A stretch of 64,000 nt of DNA from Phoenix dactylifera (Eukaryota > Streptophyta > Magnoliopsida > Arecales > Arecaceae). The notes beneath the pieces are model-generated. The model was not told the origin of the DNA. It worked only from the letters and a program-made list of their open reading frames with translations, and searched no databases. Each line of letters begins with the position of its first letter. Position 1 is the first letter of the stretch. The position numbers and the translations under genes are program-made. The stretch spans positions 8,783,194-8,847,193 of the forward strand of contig NC_052405.1 of assembly GCF_009389715.1 (NCBI RefSeq), in the 5' to 3' direction. Positions 48,956 to 61,460 of the stretch are shown piece by piece.

Positions 48956-50612
48956 GAAGTAACAAATATCAATGGAAAACATGACTCATTACATCATTAA
49001 GAAGTCTTTTTGGCTAATGTTCGGATATAAATGGAATTGATTTCATTTTGTTGTCATATCTGATAACTCTTACGGGCAGAGCTTTACTGATCTACATTTG
49101 ATATTTCCTTTATTTGACTAATGAAACCTTGGTAGCACAAACAACTTTGTATTTAAATATGCATATGAAAATAAATAAGCAGTCTCAGGTACTAGATTAA
49201 TGTTTATTTTTGGATGTTAGCTCTTCAAATCTTGATTTGGTGATAACTACTTCTTGCTGTAGTTTGTTTGTTTAATAACTCAAAATTTTCCTCAAGAAGT
49301 AATTAGATGATTAAAACAAATGTCAAGTAGTTACAGAATGCAGGAAATTAATAGTGCCACTAGCAGAGCAGAAGCAAGTGAAAAAAGGATGCACATGCAA
49401 CTATAACATCTGAAAGAGCCAAAAGGATCTCTAGAGATAAAATTATATGATGGTATCCATAGAAAGCCTTTAAAGCTGTTGCTTGTATTTTAGGTTCCCT
49501 ACCTTTCATGTCAAATGTCTCCCCACATTGCAAGCAAAACTGCACTTCAAATCCTTGTATGTCTCCTTGTTGCAATTAGAACTACAAGCAGATACCTGAG
49601 ATTCACCTCTCATCTATTACTTATGAAAGAGAAGATCAGATAGCTTTGATTTATTGTAGAAAGATCGATTTTTGGGCAGGAAGACAATTATGAACTGGAA
49701 CCATACAGATGGATGTGGTGTGGAAAGATTTTTCCATGTGCTTTTGTTAAGAATGCTAACTAGGTCTTGATTACAAAAGTTAAAAGGTTTTAGTAAGCAT
49801 CCAGGAGTTCTTCACTGATAGGATATAATGAGCCGATCAAGTTAGTCATGCTCTCGAAGAAGATTTAGATAATGCCATGAATGTGAAAGTGCCAGATTGA
49901 CATGGACCTTACCATTCTCTTCTCTCTGTTGCATTCCTTAAACAAGAGGATTCCAGAGATTGCTTGAGGTTGCTGCATAGATCTCTATTGTTGTAACCTT
50001 ATCTCAAGACCTAGCTTAGTTTCATTAACTAATTGATTTGTTGGCATTCACCTAACCGACTACTTCAGTTTTTTCCTTTTCCAATCTTCCACTCCAGTCT
50101 TGGTTACATGTTTTGAATCCTGAAACTAAGCAGAGTCTTATGTTGGTTTCAATCACTTGAGGAAGACTTCATTTATCAAAAATGGAAGGATAAAGATGAT
50201 TTCCAAGCTATCTTAGTGCCCTATAAAATGATTTTTTCAATTAAAGCAAGAACTCAAAAGGTTCATAAATGAGCTTCTTAAGATTCAAATTCTTTACATT
50301 ATTATCCACAACAAACAATTCTCATGAACCATCACAAATCTTCCTGAACGCATCCTATCATGATATTATAAAAACTAGACAGTAAAAGAACTTAACAGCG
50401 AGATATTTGAAGCGGAACCTTTTAAATCTATCAGTCTAATTACTTTTCTTTTGAAACAAAGTTTGAGAAATGTTATTCATAATACCATCTGGTGATTATC
50501 TATCCAATGCATGCATGGGCCGGGCCAACATACTTGGGCTAAGAAATTGGTCTTCAGTCGAGGCTAGGCCTCAGGCTTAAAAAATTTATTGATTCTAGAA
50601 CCCTGCCTTTGA

Positions 50613-51945
50613 TAGGGGGGCAAATAGATCGGGTCGGACTGAGTCACGAGTGATCCTGACCCAACCCGGTTCTTTGTTCGGGTCCTAATGTTAGACCCAA
50701 AACCAACCCAATAGAAAATCGGGTCGGGTCCATGGCTATAATTTTTGACCCAACGGGTCATTCGAGTTGGGTCAGATCCATGTATAATCTGGTCCCAACC
50801 GAAAAAATTTGGGTCCTAGTCGGATCCGATTCGGGTCTGAGTAAGGATATAAGCCAATACTCTGATGACTTTGCTTTCACCGTAAATAATTATATCTTAT
50901 ATATTTTCATTACCTCAAAAATAAGATTGATAGAGATACAGAAATTAGATGCTATTGTATAAAGATAACGAATAAATATTTGTTTTGCTTAAAAATTGGT
51001 TAATGTTTATCATATGTAATATGTAGAACATGCTTGAGATATTATTAGCACAAGCTGGCATGATTGAGTTCAAATATAAATTGAGTTCAAATATTATTAG
51101 CCATTTATTGGCGCACTATTAATTCATTAAACCAAAGCAGCAAGTTGCTTAGAACAAAGACTCTCGATGCTCAAGCTGCCTGCGAAAGCCCTACTACCAC
51201 TGAATCTAACACCAAACAAAGCCTCGACCCAATAACACTAAAAGGTTGGGTCCACATTGCTAGACAGGTAAAATAAATTTATGGACCTTTACCTATTTCC
51301 GATATCGGTGATATTTGCTGTCTTTTTTAAAGTTGATTTGATCTGCGACATCCATTCCACTATGCTGCTGCATCTATTGCTTCCTCTTCTTTTTTAAAAA
51401 ATAAATTTTTCCATACATTGTTTTTTCTTTTCTTCTAATTTTATCCCAGCTAAACATAATCAATGAAAGCATTTTTATTCCTAACGAGCACCAATCTCTT
51501 ACCTAACCCACCTACCTTCATAAAAAAATATAACCCCACATTCATGAGCACCACTCTCTTACCTATCTTCATGAGACCACTAAGAAACTTAATATCATTA
51601 TATTATTCCACATTTCTACTCACTATCAACTTCAGAACATTGATCAGGAACAGAAAGTTAAGACTTTAGGCCGAGCCTCAAGCACCAGTTGGGCGACTGG
51701 GCCTGCACGCTTGCAGCCCACAGGCCCAAATGGTTTAGCAGGTTCGGGTTGGGTCGTAGTATCCAAATTTCAAACAGATTGGAACGTGTCGGGTCGGGTT
51801 GTACAGTTGGAAATCCGGATTCGGTCCCAAAAATGGAACGGATCTAATTTTAGAATCCAACTCAGCCCCACATGTCCTTTAAAATGGGTCGGATTAGGTC
51901 AAATCGGGTTGGGTTGGGTCACGGGTCATCTCAACCCATTTTGTA
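50613..51945. mobile_element. Probable non-autonomous hAT-like DNA transposon
   Basis: The 1333-base segment is flanked by GCCTTTGA (50605-50612) and GCCTTTGC (51946-51953), an 8-base target-site duplication with one change, the size made by hAT elements. It begins TAGGGGGGCAAATAGATCGG, close to the TAGGGGTGGCAAA starts common in plant hAT elements. Both ends, to about 250 bases inside, are packed with GGGTCGG/GACCCGA words in both directions, like subterminal repeats. The right terminus is a poor inverted match. There is no transposase, so any movement would have depended on a partner. Confidence 0.55.
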
Positions 51946-52618
51946 GCCTTTGCCTTTGGTGATGATGCATCACTATGGGATGCGCAACATGGGATCCCCC
52001 ACTGCCTTCCAATAGACGGAAGACACGTCAGCACTCAGGTAGAGACAGATAAGTGGGCCCATTGTGAAATAACATTATCTCCGTGATTGTAAACCCACTT
52101 TTCCGTCCCCGAGTCCATTGCCGCCAAGCGGTCAACGAAACAATTATTTGAGAACGAGAAAGGAACCACAAAACGTACCGTCGCGGGACCCACTAACTGT
52201 TCTCTTACAAAGAAGAGACGAGAACGCCGTTACACTCTACTGCGGGACCACCAATGTGTCGTCAAGAATCCACCAAGAGATGTGGAATATACGGAAAGGA
52301 TTGAAAGGAGGGACACGGAAGATCCAAGCCGTCCAATGGCTGGCACAGTCTGGATCTGATCACAGGGCGGATCAGCAGTAATCAAAGCTTCAATTTTCAA
52401 TTTCTTCGTTCCTTTTCTCGCTAATTTCTAGCTGAAAACCTATATCAGAAAAAAGTTTTGTTTTTTTTTTTCTTGAACTGAGAAACAAAGCTTCGATCTT
52501 TATATTTAAGAAAACTCCATTTGTCCACTTTAAATTCTATTTTTCCGGTTATTTTTCTCTCTATTTGCTTGCTACAGCTATAAGGAAAAAAAGGAGAACT
52601 TATTGAACAATTTCTTAC

Positions 52619-53080
52619 CTAAGAAGTCTGAAGAAAAGCTCCAGTAGGGTTCGATCGGCTGAAGAAAGGAACCATTTCTCTATCTACGATCGACTCTTCT
52701 TTCTCATAATGCAATGGAGCAGAAGCTTAGTCGGCGATGGGGTTGTCCCTCGGAAGGCAATCTAAGATCCGAGACACGCTTCCAAAAACCCTAGCTTCTC
52801 GTTCGGAAATCAGAGAAGAACAAGGGGGTTACTGCGCGTCTGAAATCCTCCAGAGACTGCCGCTTTTCTTCTTTTCTCCGCCGCTCCATAGCTGAGAACC
52901 CCTTCAAATTGTGGAAGAATGGATCGAAAGATTTCATATTTTTGCTTCCTTCGCCATCATGATGAGAAAAAAAATCGACGGAAGAAGAGGAATTGGAGGA
53001 TCGAAGAGGAGAAAAGGGGATTTTTTTTTCTCTTTTTCCGGCAGAGAAGAGGAGGAGGGACGGGAGAAAAATTTTTTTTT
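52619..53080 (-). other. Candidate 5' leader exon with uORFs
   Basis: Downstream of a TATA box on the minus strand, about 460 bases of CT-rich, GC-rich leader end at a strong donor (GTAAGA after 52619). Two upstream reading frames are visible: MMAKEAKI (52960-52934) whose TGA overlaps, as ATGA, the ATG of a 48-codon frame (52937-52791) beginning MKSFDPFFHNLKGFSAMERR. CTAGGGTTTTTGG near 52780-52793 is a leader-type telo-box. The nearest gene it could serve is the CEPR2-type kinase. It could instead belong to a non-coding transcript. Confidence 0.45.
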
Positions 53081-53105
53081 TAAGCGGGGTGTAAGCTTGT
53101 CACGG

Positions 53106-53113
53106 TTTATAAA
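53106..53113 (-). promoter_or_regulatory. TATA box for the minus-strand leader
   Basis: TTTATAAA in the context GGCTTTATAAACCGTGAC on the minus strand, about 30 bases before the CT-rich leader. The word is palindromic, so plus-strand use cannot be excluded. Confidence 0.55.
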
Positions 53114-54854
53114 GCCGGATCGTAGAATAGAAAGACGACATTGCCCCTACTATTTTGGGGAATGTCGCAAAGGTAGGTCGTATGATTGGGGGTATAACCG
53201 TACAGTGGCGGTTTCCGATTGGGCGCGGGAGTGATGGTGGGGCGGGGGTGGAGTTGGTGCTTGACGGCAATATTGTCCTTGAGATTTAGATAGAATGATG
53301 GTTACTCGTATCCACTTAAACTGCAAGAATTGTTTGTCTTTATTTTTTATAGTATAGATAGAGTAGAAGAACTTTAATGAGGATGGCAAAAATTATAGTG
53401 GAAATATTTTACAAAATAATATGAGAATTTAGTCCTTTATTTAAGAAAATTACAAGTTTCCTCGCATGTCATGCAAGATGGAAATGTGTAGAAGGCAGCT
53501 AGGTTGTATTTTAAATTATTACTCTTATATATATTTCAATTGCATTTACTCATAAAAATCTCAAGGTATCGAGCTGATGGAGTCATTGGAATGCTTGTCT
53601 CGTCTGCCATCCAGATAGAAAAGATCGGCTAGGGGTCGATGCACACCCCTATGATGATGGTTCGGTAGCTGCTACATTTGGACGACGATGATTCTGACAT
53701 CGTGCGTTTTCAGAGTTGATGTTGGATGGCAGAGGTTTCATTTGAATCGTTGCTCCGATGCTGGATCCAGCCTGAAAAAATAAAACAAAGAAGTTCATCC
53801 ACTAAAGCTTGTTTGACGGAAGACATTCTGATGCCTAAATCAGATACGACTCTCAGGAAGTCAAAAAAGAACTTACAAGAAAAGCCTTCAAAAATGCAAT
53901 ATATAGGTGAAGGCCAGAGTCCGTCGCCAAATAGTTCGGGCGCAAGCATTGGCTATTATGGCAACAACCGGCATTCTTGCTTGTGAATTATGCTCGCACT
54001 TTTTGGCCATGCGAATTGCTCACTTATCGTATTTGTTTTGAAACAATTCATGATCATGACCAAGTTGCTGCTACCTTAAAGAAAAGTATGAAATGTGAAG
54101 AATTTTTTGCGTGCCTTTTGGGTCGACCACAGGACGAGTTTTGAGTGGTCAATCCATGACAATGTGGCAAATCCTTGTTGGACAATTTGCCACATCAGTT
54201 ATAATCGGTTTCGAGATGTATTATTATGTATTACATTCTTTATATACAAGATGGCAGCTTTTTTGTTTCCATTGTTTGATAGAGTTTTAAGCTACAACTA
54301 CTAATTAAAATGATGTTTCTTTCTGAAGTGAAAAGAATTTTTATAGTAATCTTCATGTTAGATGCAATAATGGAGGTAGCTTTTTGTTAAATATCCCTAA
54401 CTTTCCAAACCTTGTTATGAAGGCATGATTTCAATCTAGGTGCCTGGTGCAAGTAACAAAAAAATAAAAAATCTTTACTACTATCTTTATGATCTAACGA
54501 TTCCAGCAGTCTTTCTTTTTTAACTACTTTTGCTTGTTATTAACACTACAATTAAACCCAACGTAGCAATTTTCATCCTTGGTTGAGCTCACCAATTAAC
54601 CACAGACTACTGATTTTTTGATCAAATGAGTATGATCGAAGGAGAATATTTTGTGGCTATCGTAAGTTATCCAAGAGCACTTTAATTACTTAGCTTTGGC
54701 ATGTGGAAACACATGCGATGCTTGGATGCTAGTAAATGTATCACTAGGATTAGGTATTCTGCTTTTAAATCTAGCGAATGCAAAAGGACATGACAGCATG
54801 ACACTTCCCTTTTTTTACTGTATCCTTTCAAAAAATTAGTGATGATGGACTTGC

Positions 54855-54948
54855 ATGAAATTTTATGACCCCACTCAGTTCTTTTGGGTTGAAGTAAGAA
54901 TTGAAATTTTATAACTGCACTCGGTTCTTTAAGGTTGTAGTAAAAATT
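54855..54948. repeat. 47-bp diverged tandem duplication
   Basis: TGAAATTTTATGACCCCACT... at 54855 is repeated at 54902 as TGAAATTTTATAACTGCACT..., with about 80% identity over 46 bases including TTGGGTTGAAGTA/AAGGTTGTAGTA. Confidence 0.75.
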
Positions 54949-55277
54949 TGAGGGAACTATACATGATGAAGTCAGAGCCTGAATTACCCCTACTGCTACT
55001 TAGGCTGTGACAAAACTGAGAGAAAAAGGAGAGTACAATTCCTCACCAATTATAAATTTACAAGCCCTGTTGGCGTCTGCTTGAGTTAAAGTTGCATTTT
55101 TTTGACACATGAGTGAGTGTAACATGCTCGAGATATAGCATTATATAAGGGTATTAATATTAGTCATATGCATTAGAGAAAGTATGAAAATTGTGAGCCT
55201 CATGATTTAACTCGAGAAACACATTTTTAGTTTTAATTAGTTTTCCTTCTCTTGTTTATCTTAAAGAACAAAATAAA

Positions 55278-55281
<4 letters not shown>

Positions 55282-55358
<77 letters not shown>

Positions 55359-55364
55359 CGTGCG
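55282..55364. repeat. (TA)n microsatellite with GC tail
   Basis: About 36 TA units followed by GCGCGCGTGCG. The alternating purine-pyrimidine order continues into the tail. Confidence 0.95.
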
Positions 55365-57268
55365 TTAAAAAGCAAAAGAGATATATTATATGAACAGTTA
55401 AAACTTTCAGACGCATGGACTCTATCTTCAAGCCTTGAAAATTGTGTTATAATAATAGAGATATATTATATGCATAAAATATGCCTTTTTTTCTTTTTTG
55501 TTTAAGAAAAATGAATCTATCATATTATGTATAAGAATATGCAACTTTGTCCCTTCAAAAAAGAGAATAAAAAAGTTGCAACTACATGGAGATCAATGGG
55601 TGGGCAAGAGGTGTGGTTTGATTAACCCTTCACCAGTCACACATCTTTTTTTTATAATAGATAATGTCTAAACTTGTTTAATGAATATCAATGATGATGA
55701 TATCCAGATAGCTTGCAATTAGCAGCAGAGTGATCAATTAGAGCATTCTATTGATAATTATATTGGAGTCATTGATACCAAAATATGTCCAACTATATGC
55801 ATCTTATTTTTTTTGGAGATGCTGCCATTTCTTTTATTAATTGTTTTTCTAATCAAGAACAAATCCAATCTAAACCCCTGATGTCTTCTAAAATCTCTTT
55901 CATGAATTATTTTAATCTCCAAGCCCCACCTACAACCAGAGTCACCATCAGATAGTTCCATTAAAACTTTATTTCCCTTTCGAAATTATAAGAATATGCG
56001 TTTGTTCTTTTATGTTTGATTTGGTAGTATATTAATGATTTCTGCCTATGTTAATGGACATTACAGTAACATGTGCCCTAATCCACTATATTCCTTCTAG
56101 ACAAAACAATTTTATGGCTATTATATAAGACAAGAGAATCATTGAAATAGTTTACAGCTCTCTTATCCAAATCACAGCCATTCGATCGCAAGAGTTTGCA
56201 TGCAATCCATGTAGCACAAGAGGGAAGGAGAGGGTTAAAGGAACCACAAAGAAAGGCCTCTATCAAGAGATAGCTACCAACTTAATTAGCTATTTGGATC
56301 TTTTCCTAAGATCCAAAGCCAACGAAATGATCTCAAGGGAGGCAAGCTAACTACTAAAGTTCAAGGCTCATTTCACCATCAATCAATATTAGTTATTGTT
56401 TCTCAATCATACTGCAATCATGTCATCTTAATACTAAAGACTCCTGTTTTTGTCCCCCCCCAACAGTAGCTTAATTAAATCATCCACCTGCCACGTGTCA
56501 ATCAGGCATCAGCCAGAGTGGCACCCATCAGAGATTCTCCTAATAGGCTTTTTAATTATTCCATGGTCTGGTCACCATGGAGTAATTGTAAGTGAGGTTT
56601 GATATCATTCAAACTTCATGTAGATGATCTCTTTTTTCTGATTCTTGCTTGCTAGGATTCTGGAACCTAACTCAAGTTAAAAGGCTTTTCTTCCCTTGAA
56701 TTCACATCTGACTTCCAATCCCATGCAGTTTCGATTAATTTAGAGCTAAACATTTTCCTTTAAAAAAGAAAAAAAAAACTGAACACTAATCCTTCGCAAC
56801 GACTCGTTTAAGAGAATAGTTAAGAGATCTTGTGGGCATACATGCATGTATAATCTTAGAGTTAATTTTGCTTGTTATATATTGATCTAGAGCTTGAGAT
56901 GCTTAATAGATAAATAAGAATGCAAGCAGGTCATGCAGTTCTTAAACTAGGCTGAAAAATATATATTCAATAATTTCACTTGTTTACTTACCAAAGAAGC
57001 TCTCATCAAGTCTGCCATTGTGTGCTTACAGAAAGCACAGATCCTCTACAGCCTTCATCATAAAAAACTCCTGACTCATGACAAAACTCTATTGCTTGCC
57101 CAAATCTAACCCACATCTAATTTACAAGGAAGTTTAATCTCAATTTGGGTTAGACCTTGATGCTGCAACTCAGGCCAAATCGAACACTCGTGCCATCTCT
57201 GTTTAAGTCCATTTTCATTACCTTAGTAAACGTTCTGTTAGGACATAATGGACTTTTTGGATTAAAAA

Positions 57269-57640
57269 TATGAGGATCCGTGCGGGCATGTATTTAGTCT
57301 CACATCGGTTATTCGCCGAGGAGATCTTGGGTATGTATATAGGATCAAGGAACTCAAATAATACCTTCCGGCTAACCATTTTGGTTAGGTCCCGGATTGT
57401 TATAAATGGTATCAAAGCAAACTCGGCCCATAGCCTATATGAACTAGGAGATACTGTAACCGGGTTCATGGAGGCTGACCATGAGCCTATCGTGGTGTTT
57501 GTGATTAAATTTGAAAGGATTTGAACCCTTAGCCTTACATCAGTTATTCACCGAGGAGATCTTGGGTACTTATACAGGATCATGGAATCCAAATAATATC
57601 TTTCAGCTAGTCATTCTGGGTGAGATCCTGGGTTGTTATA
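57269..57640 (+). mobile_element. TRIM-type miniature LTR retrotransposon
   Basis: The left LTR (about 57269-57404) carries CTCACATCGGTTATT and ends CCCGGATTGTTATAA. It is followed by ATGGTATCAAAGC, one base off the initiator tRNA-Met primer-binding site. A spacer of about 110 bases leads to the right LTR (about 57520-57640) with TTATTCACCGAGGAGATCTT, which matches the left LTR at about 80% by eye. There is no protein-coding domain, the hallmark of TRIM elements. LTR divergence suggests an old insertion. The same LTR family occurs at 5.9 kb and 24.1-24.3 kb. Confidence 0.75.
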
Positions 57641-60600
57641 GAAAAATGCACAAGTAAAAGATAATCTCGTCTGGATCCTTTATTAGCCTACTACAATCTG
57701 CGACGTAGTTAAATTATGAAAAAAGAATCTGCCCTTTGGATTGTAGAGGATTTATTGCCGCTTACAAATAGCTCTAGCTTTAGGATCCTATCTTCTTTCA
57801 TTCTTGCATCTGTTCTACCATAAGAAAGAAAGGTAAGCACACATATGGTGATGGAATCCTGTCTCCACCTACAAATTATGCTGCTGTTTTGCTTGGGCGA
57901 AGCTGACGTGCAAATTATTCTCATTCCTCTGAATAGGTCGGCCAGAGGTGGCCCATATACACTACAGATCAGTCTAATCCACCGCCCGAGCAATCAGAGC
58001 CATCCGATCGGTGCAAAATGTCGGGGCCTACTAGTATTAATAATTATCAAGTGATCCAAAGAGACAAATACATGTACAGTAAGTAAGCATATGACTCAAT
58101 GCGTGCCGTCAAGGTTATGATCCGAAATGGTCGGCTATCGATTGAGGGTTTCAATCGGTGGACCCATGCCAAAATGGACGCCAAGATGGTGTTGGCAAGC
58201 AAAATGTGGACGGCCGACCACAAGTATAGTAATTTTTGTCTAATTTTTGAAATTAAAATGTCCATTCGTCTTTGTTGTGATTCAACATGTATAGGACATG
58301 TATAATTAGAGTGGATCGCATTATACGCTTAGTCATCCATCCCCACAATCTTTTTTCGAGCAATTACCGATTCGATCCTATCTATATAAAGTGGTAATGG
58401 GTAACCAGTTAGATGATCCAGTTGTTTTTTTTTTTTTTTTGAAAAATTGATGATGATCTGAAATTTCAGATTCGAGTTTTATTCCTTCATATGATTCAGC
58501 ACTTGAACATGCTTGGTAATAGTGGAGCTTAGTAAATGTCATTCCTTTTTTCTTCGAATATGGAATATAAGTCAGGGGCAAAATTCGAGGAAGAAAACCA
58601 AATAAATTTGATTGTTCAATAATTTTGACTTAATATTTTACTTGACTTAAAAAGAATTAAACACCTAGAAATTGATTTTTCATCTTCTTTAAAATTTCAA
58701 AAACATTAACTTGCTTCATCGAGATGTCAAAAAAAAAACTACTTAAAAGAACAAAATTAAATAATTAAATTTTATTTGTATCGAGGTAAAAATCCAGCAA
58801 TTGGAGGTGTCAACAAATCCCGTTGGTAAAATTAGTATGGGTTAGATGCTAATGACTTCAATTCAAACCTTGTCTTTATCATAATTCATGAGCTTAATAA
58901 ATTTTGATAAACCTTGCTCTTCTTCTTCTCCAAACAAGACAAGTTAATGGTCGTTTTCCTATAATTGAAGAAAAAGACATCGTTTTTTAGAAAAAAAAAA
59001 ATCAAAAATTTAAAAGAAGGAAAGTTTAATTCATTGCTTGCGTCACAGCATGAGCATGCTTCTTTACTTTTGGAATGCCGATACCAAATCTATATAATAA
59101 GCTGTCGGTGCAACCAAGAGCACAAGATACAGCAGTGTAGAACCTGGACACCATTGAAGTGAAATCACAAGAGGTGGTGCTCTTAATCCGTCACGAGGCA
59201 CCCACACTAATTTCTTATGGACACTAATTCAGCCAGCACAAATATATTCTTGATGTCAGATGATATGCTGACTAAAGTCGAGCCTCTTTTCTGTGTAGAA
59301 CGAAGTAATTGATTATCAAACAGGGTAATGTGCCAGAATTAATCTAAGATTGGTGCTCGATCAAGAAGAGGGATATGAAAAAATCTGAGAACTTTTTGAA
59401 CCTCCATTTGGTTCAGGGTTACAATGGCACTGAGACTACTTCAACTTATTACACCTATTTCAGAAGCTACTTCGGACATGTTTGGTTGAGTTGAGCTTTA
59501 AAATAGGAACGGAAATGAGTGATTCCAATTCTAACTATTTAGTTGGAAGAAGTTCCATTCCTATTCCAATTTCAAGGGAGAAAGGAAATGTCCCAATCTC
59601 CAGAAATTCAATTTAGACTGGTTCCAGCCATGAACCAAACGCATAGAGGAATATAACTATTCTGATTCTCATTCAATCCAATCCGATTTCATCCCAGTCG
59701 CGAACCAAATGCACCCAATAAGCACTGAAACAAAAAAATTACTTTTAAAGAATCATACGAAAGTAAGATATTTCATCCTACAGTATGGAGTATCTTATTT
59801 CATCTTATCCATGTATTCTGAGTGAACTTACTTCACAACCAAGCATAATAGACCAAAGATATTAAAACACATATATTGTTTTCAAGGACAAAAGATAGCA
59901 CTATTATTTAGCTTCTTATTTCTCCTTCCACCCGGCTTTGGCATCGACCAAAGTTTAATTTTTCACTCCAAGCGTTGCTCCCGCAGGACGCCTCACATGA
60001 GTAGATCACGAGACGATAGTAGATTTTAACAGCCAAGCAAAAGTAGCGATGCAAGGAAGGCCAGCATGCCAAAAAAAAATGGGTGTATACGGCCAAAAGG
60101 AAAAAGTTTTCATCATCCATTGTTATGAGAAAAAAGGTCGTCGTCATGCGCTGAATGCTAGCTGCACTACACGGACGAGGTGACGAGAGCGTGCTTAAAG
60201 AGCACTCAAATGCTTGTCTATTGCGAGCCAAACACTGTAAAGCGGAGAGCACAATCCATAGCCGACCCCACTGAAATCCCCTTCCACATCAGAACCCAAA
60301 CCCAACAAGTTACAAGCAAGAGAAAAGGTGAGAGAGACCCTTTTGTATCACAAGAAAACAAGCAGCAGAAAGAAAAACAAACACATCAGCCAACAAGTAG
60401 ATCACGAGGTAAGCCAATATTGGATGGTTTATTTCAGTGCCTACTGACAGTACCTTCTCCTTCTCCCCTGCTGCTCTAAAACAATCCGAGAGCTCATAGA
60501 AAACGTACTTCTAGCACCAAAAGACGAGACTTTCCGAGGGACGGTGGCCGCCGGAATGGCCTTTAAGAATGACCCCTAGCGGCAAAAGCAGATGTCCCCG

Positions 60601-61460
60601 TCCTGCGTTGCGTGATCCTGCTGGAAGAAACGTTGCGTGATCCCGCTGGAGGAAACTTAATCATTGCCCACCATTGATTCCAAATGGTGACAGGAGACTA
60701 GATGAGGATGGTCTACTATTCAACACCAATAGTTTGTGATAACCCCACTTGTTTCTTCATCCTTGTTTCAGATCATTCGTCTCTTTCAAGTCTTTGATAT
60801 TTTTCTTCAATTGACTCCTCTCCCCAGCTATTGATGATTCTCTATGTAAAATGCCATCAGTATTTCATGTACTTTTCCCTTCAAGCAACCCCTCTCCAAG
60901 TTAGCAAGAACCGATTCGATCCAATCCTACAACTTTATTATCGGATTGTGATGAGAACATCTCCAATCGTGTCTGTAAAGACCGAAGAAAGCAGGTTTCG
61001 GCAAACCACGCCGGCCTTCCTTTCACCACCATTAGCAGCGAGTTGACAAATATATTAAAAAAAAAATCTCCAAGGCATGGCAAAAACCGCACCCATCTTA
61101 TTGAAAATTTTGACTCTCTTCATAATGAAGAGAAAAAAGGCCAGCAGATAGTGTTGCAGGTACCTCAATCATTTCATATTTCTTTGATTCAACGGCAAAA
61201 GAAGCTTACTATCGTATAATAGCCAACGCAGCTAACACCTTTTTCTCAGTATCAACCATCCAACTCTGAAGAAAACTTAAGTGGGACCTATCATCCTACA
61301 AATATAACATGGCAGAGTTCTGCTGCAGTAATATTGGATCATCCAGGCACCGCACCTCAGGGTCTTAAAATGGTGATGCAAAGCTCAATCAGATTTCATC
61401 ATTCAGTGCCAGCTACATGGTGGATGGTAACATCAAAATTGTGAATCTGACCGTGTGAAG
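57641..61460. other. Intergenic DNA downstream of TIC40
   Basis: No gene recognised. A MITE-like unit lies at 59473-59716 and a 25-base tandem duplication, GTTGCGTGATCC..., at 60605-60655. GC-rich patches near 57.9-58.2 and 60.1-60.7 kb have no sustained reading frame and may be regulatory or the remains of repeats. Confidence 0.45.
59473..59716. mobile_element. MITE-like inverted-repeat unit
   Basis: The left end reads GGACATGTTTGGTTGAGTTG; the right end, read in reverse, is GGGTGCATTTGGTTCGCGAC. The inside is rich in GGAATNGGAAT/ATTCCNATTCC words in both directions. Short elements of this pattern are common in plant genomes. The terminal match is imperfect and no target-site duplication is clear. 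Confidence 0.35.

Larger units (their letters stand above)
48432..52618 (-). other. Proposed leader intron of the CEPR2-type gene
   Basis: On the minus strand a strong donor CTTCTTAG|GTAAGAAA (exon end at 52619) and an acceptor TTCTTACAG|G (exon start at 48431) would remove 4.2 kb of non-coding DNA and bring a TATA-driven leader to the CEPR2 start codon. The stretch contains no other gene. It holds a G-quadruplex motif near 48925 and a hAT-like element at 50613-51945. The link between the two ends is inference. Confidence 0.4.
53120..57268. other. Intergenic DNA upstream of the proposed leader
   Basis: The first 150 bases are GC-rich and may be promoter. No gene recognised beyond. A frame of 86 codons at 53726-53986 has no family features. 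Repeats at 54855-54948 and 55282-55364 are listed separately. Everything else is AT-rich with nothing visible. Confidence 0.45.

Noticed and set aside
52911..53234. A plus-strand frame of 107 codons
   Set aside because: Lys/Arg/Phe-rich and low-complexity; the minus strand has a better TATA-leader-donor reading.
53726..53986. An 86-codon plus-strand frame
   Set aside because: No recognisable domain, no splice context and an equally long antisense frame; left as non-coding.
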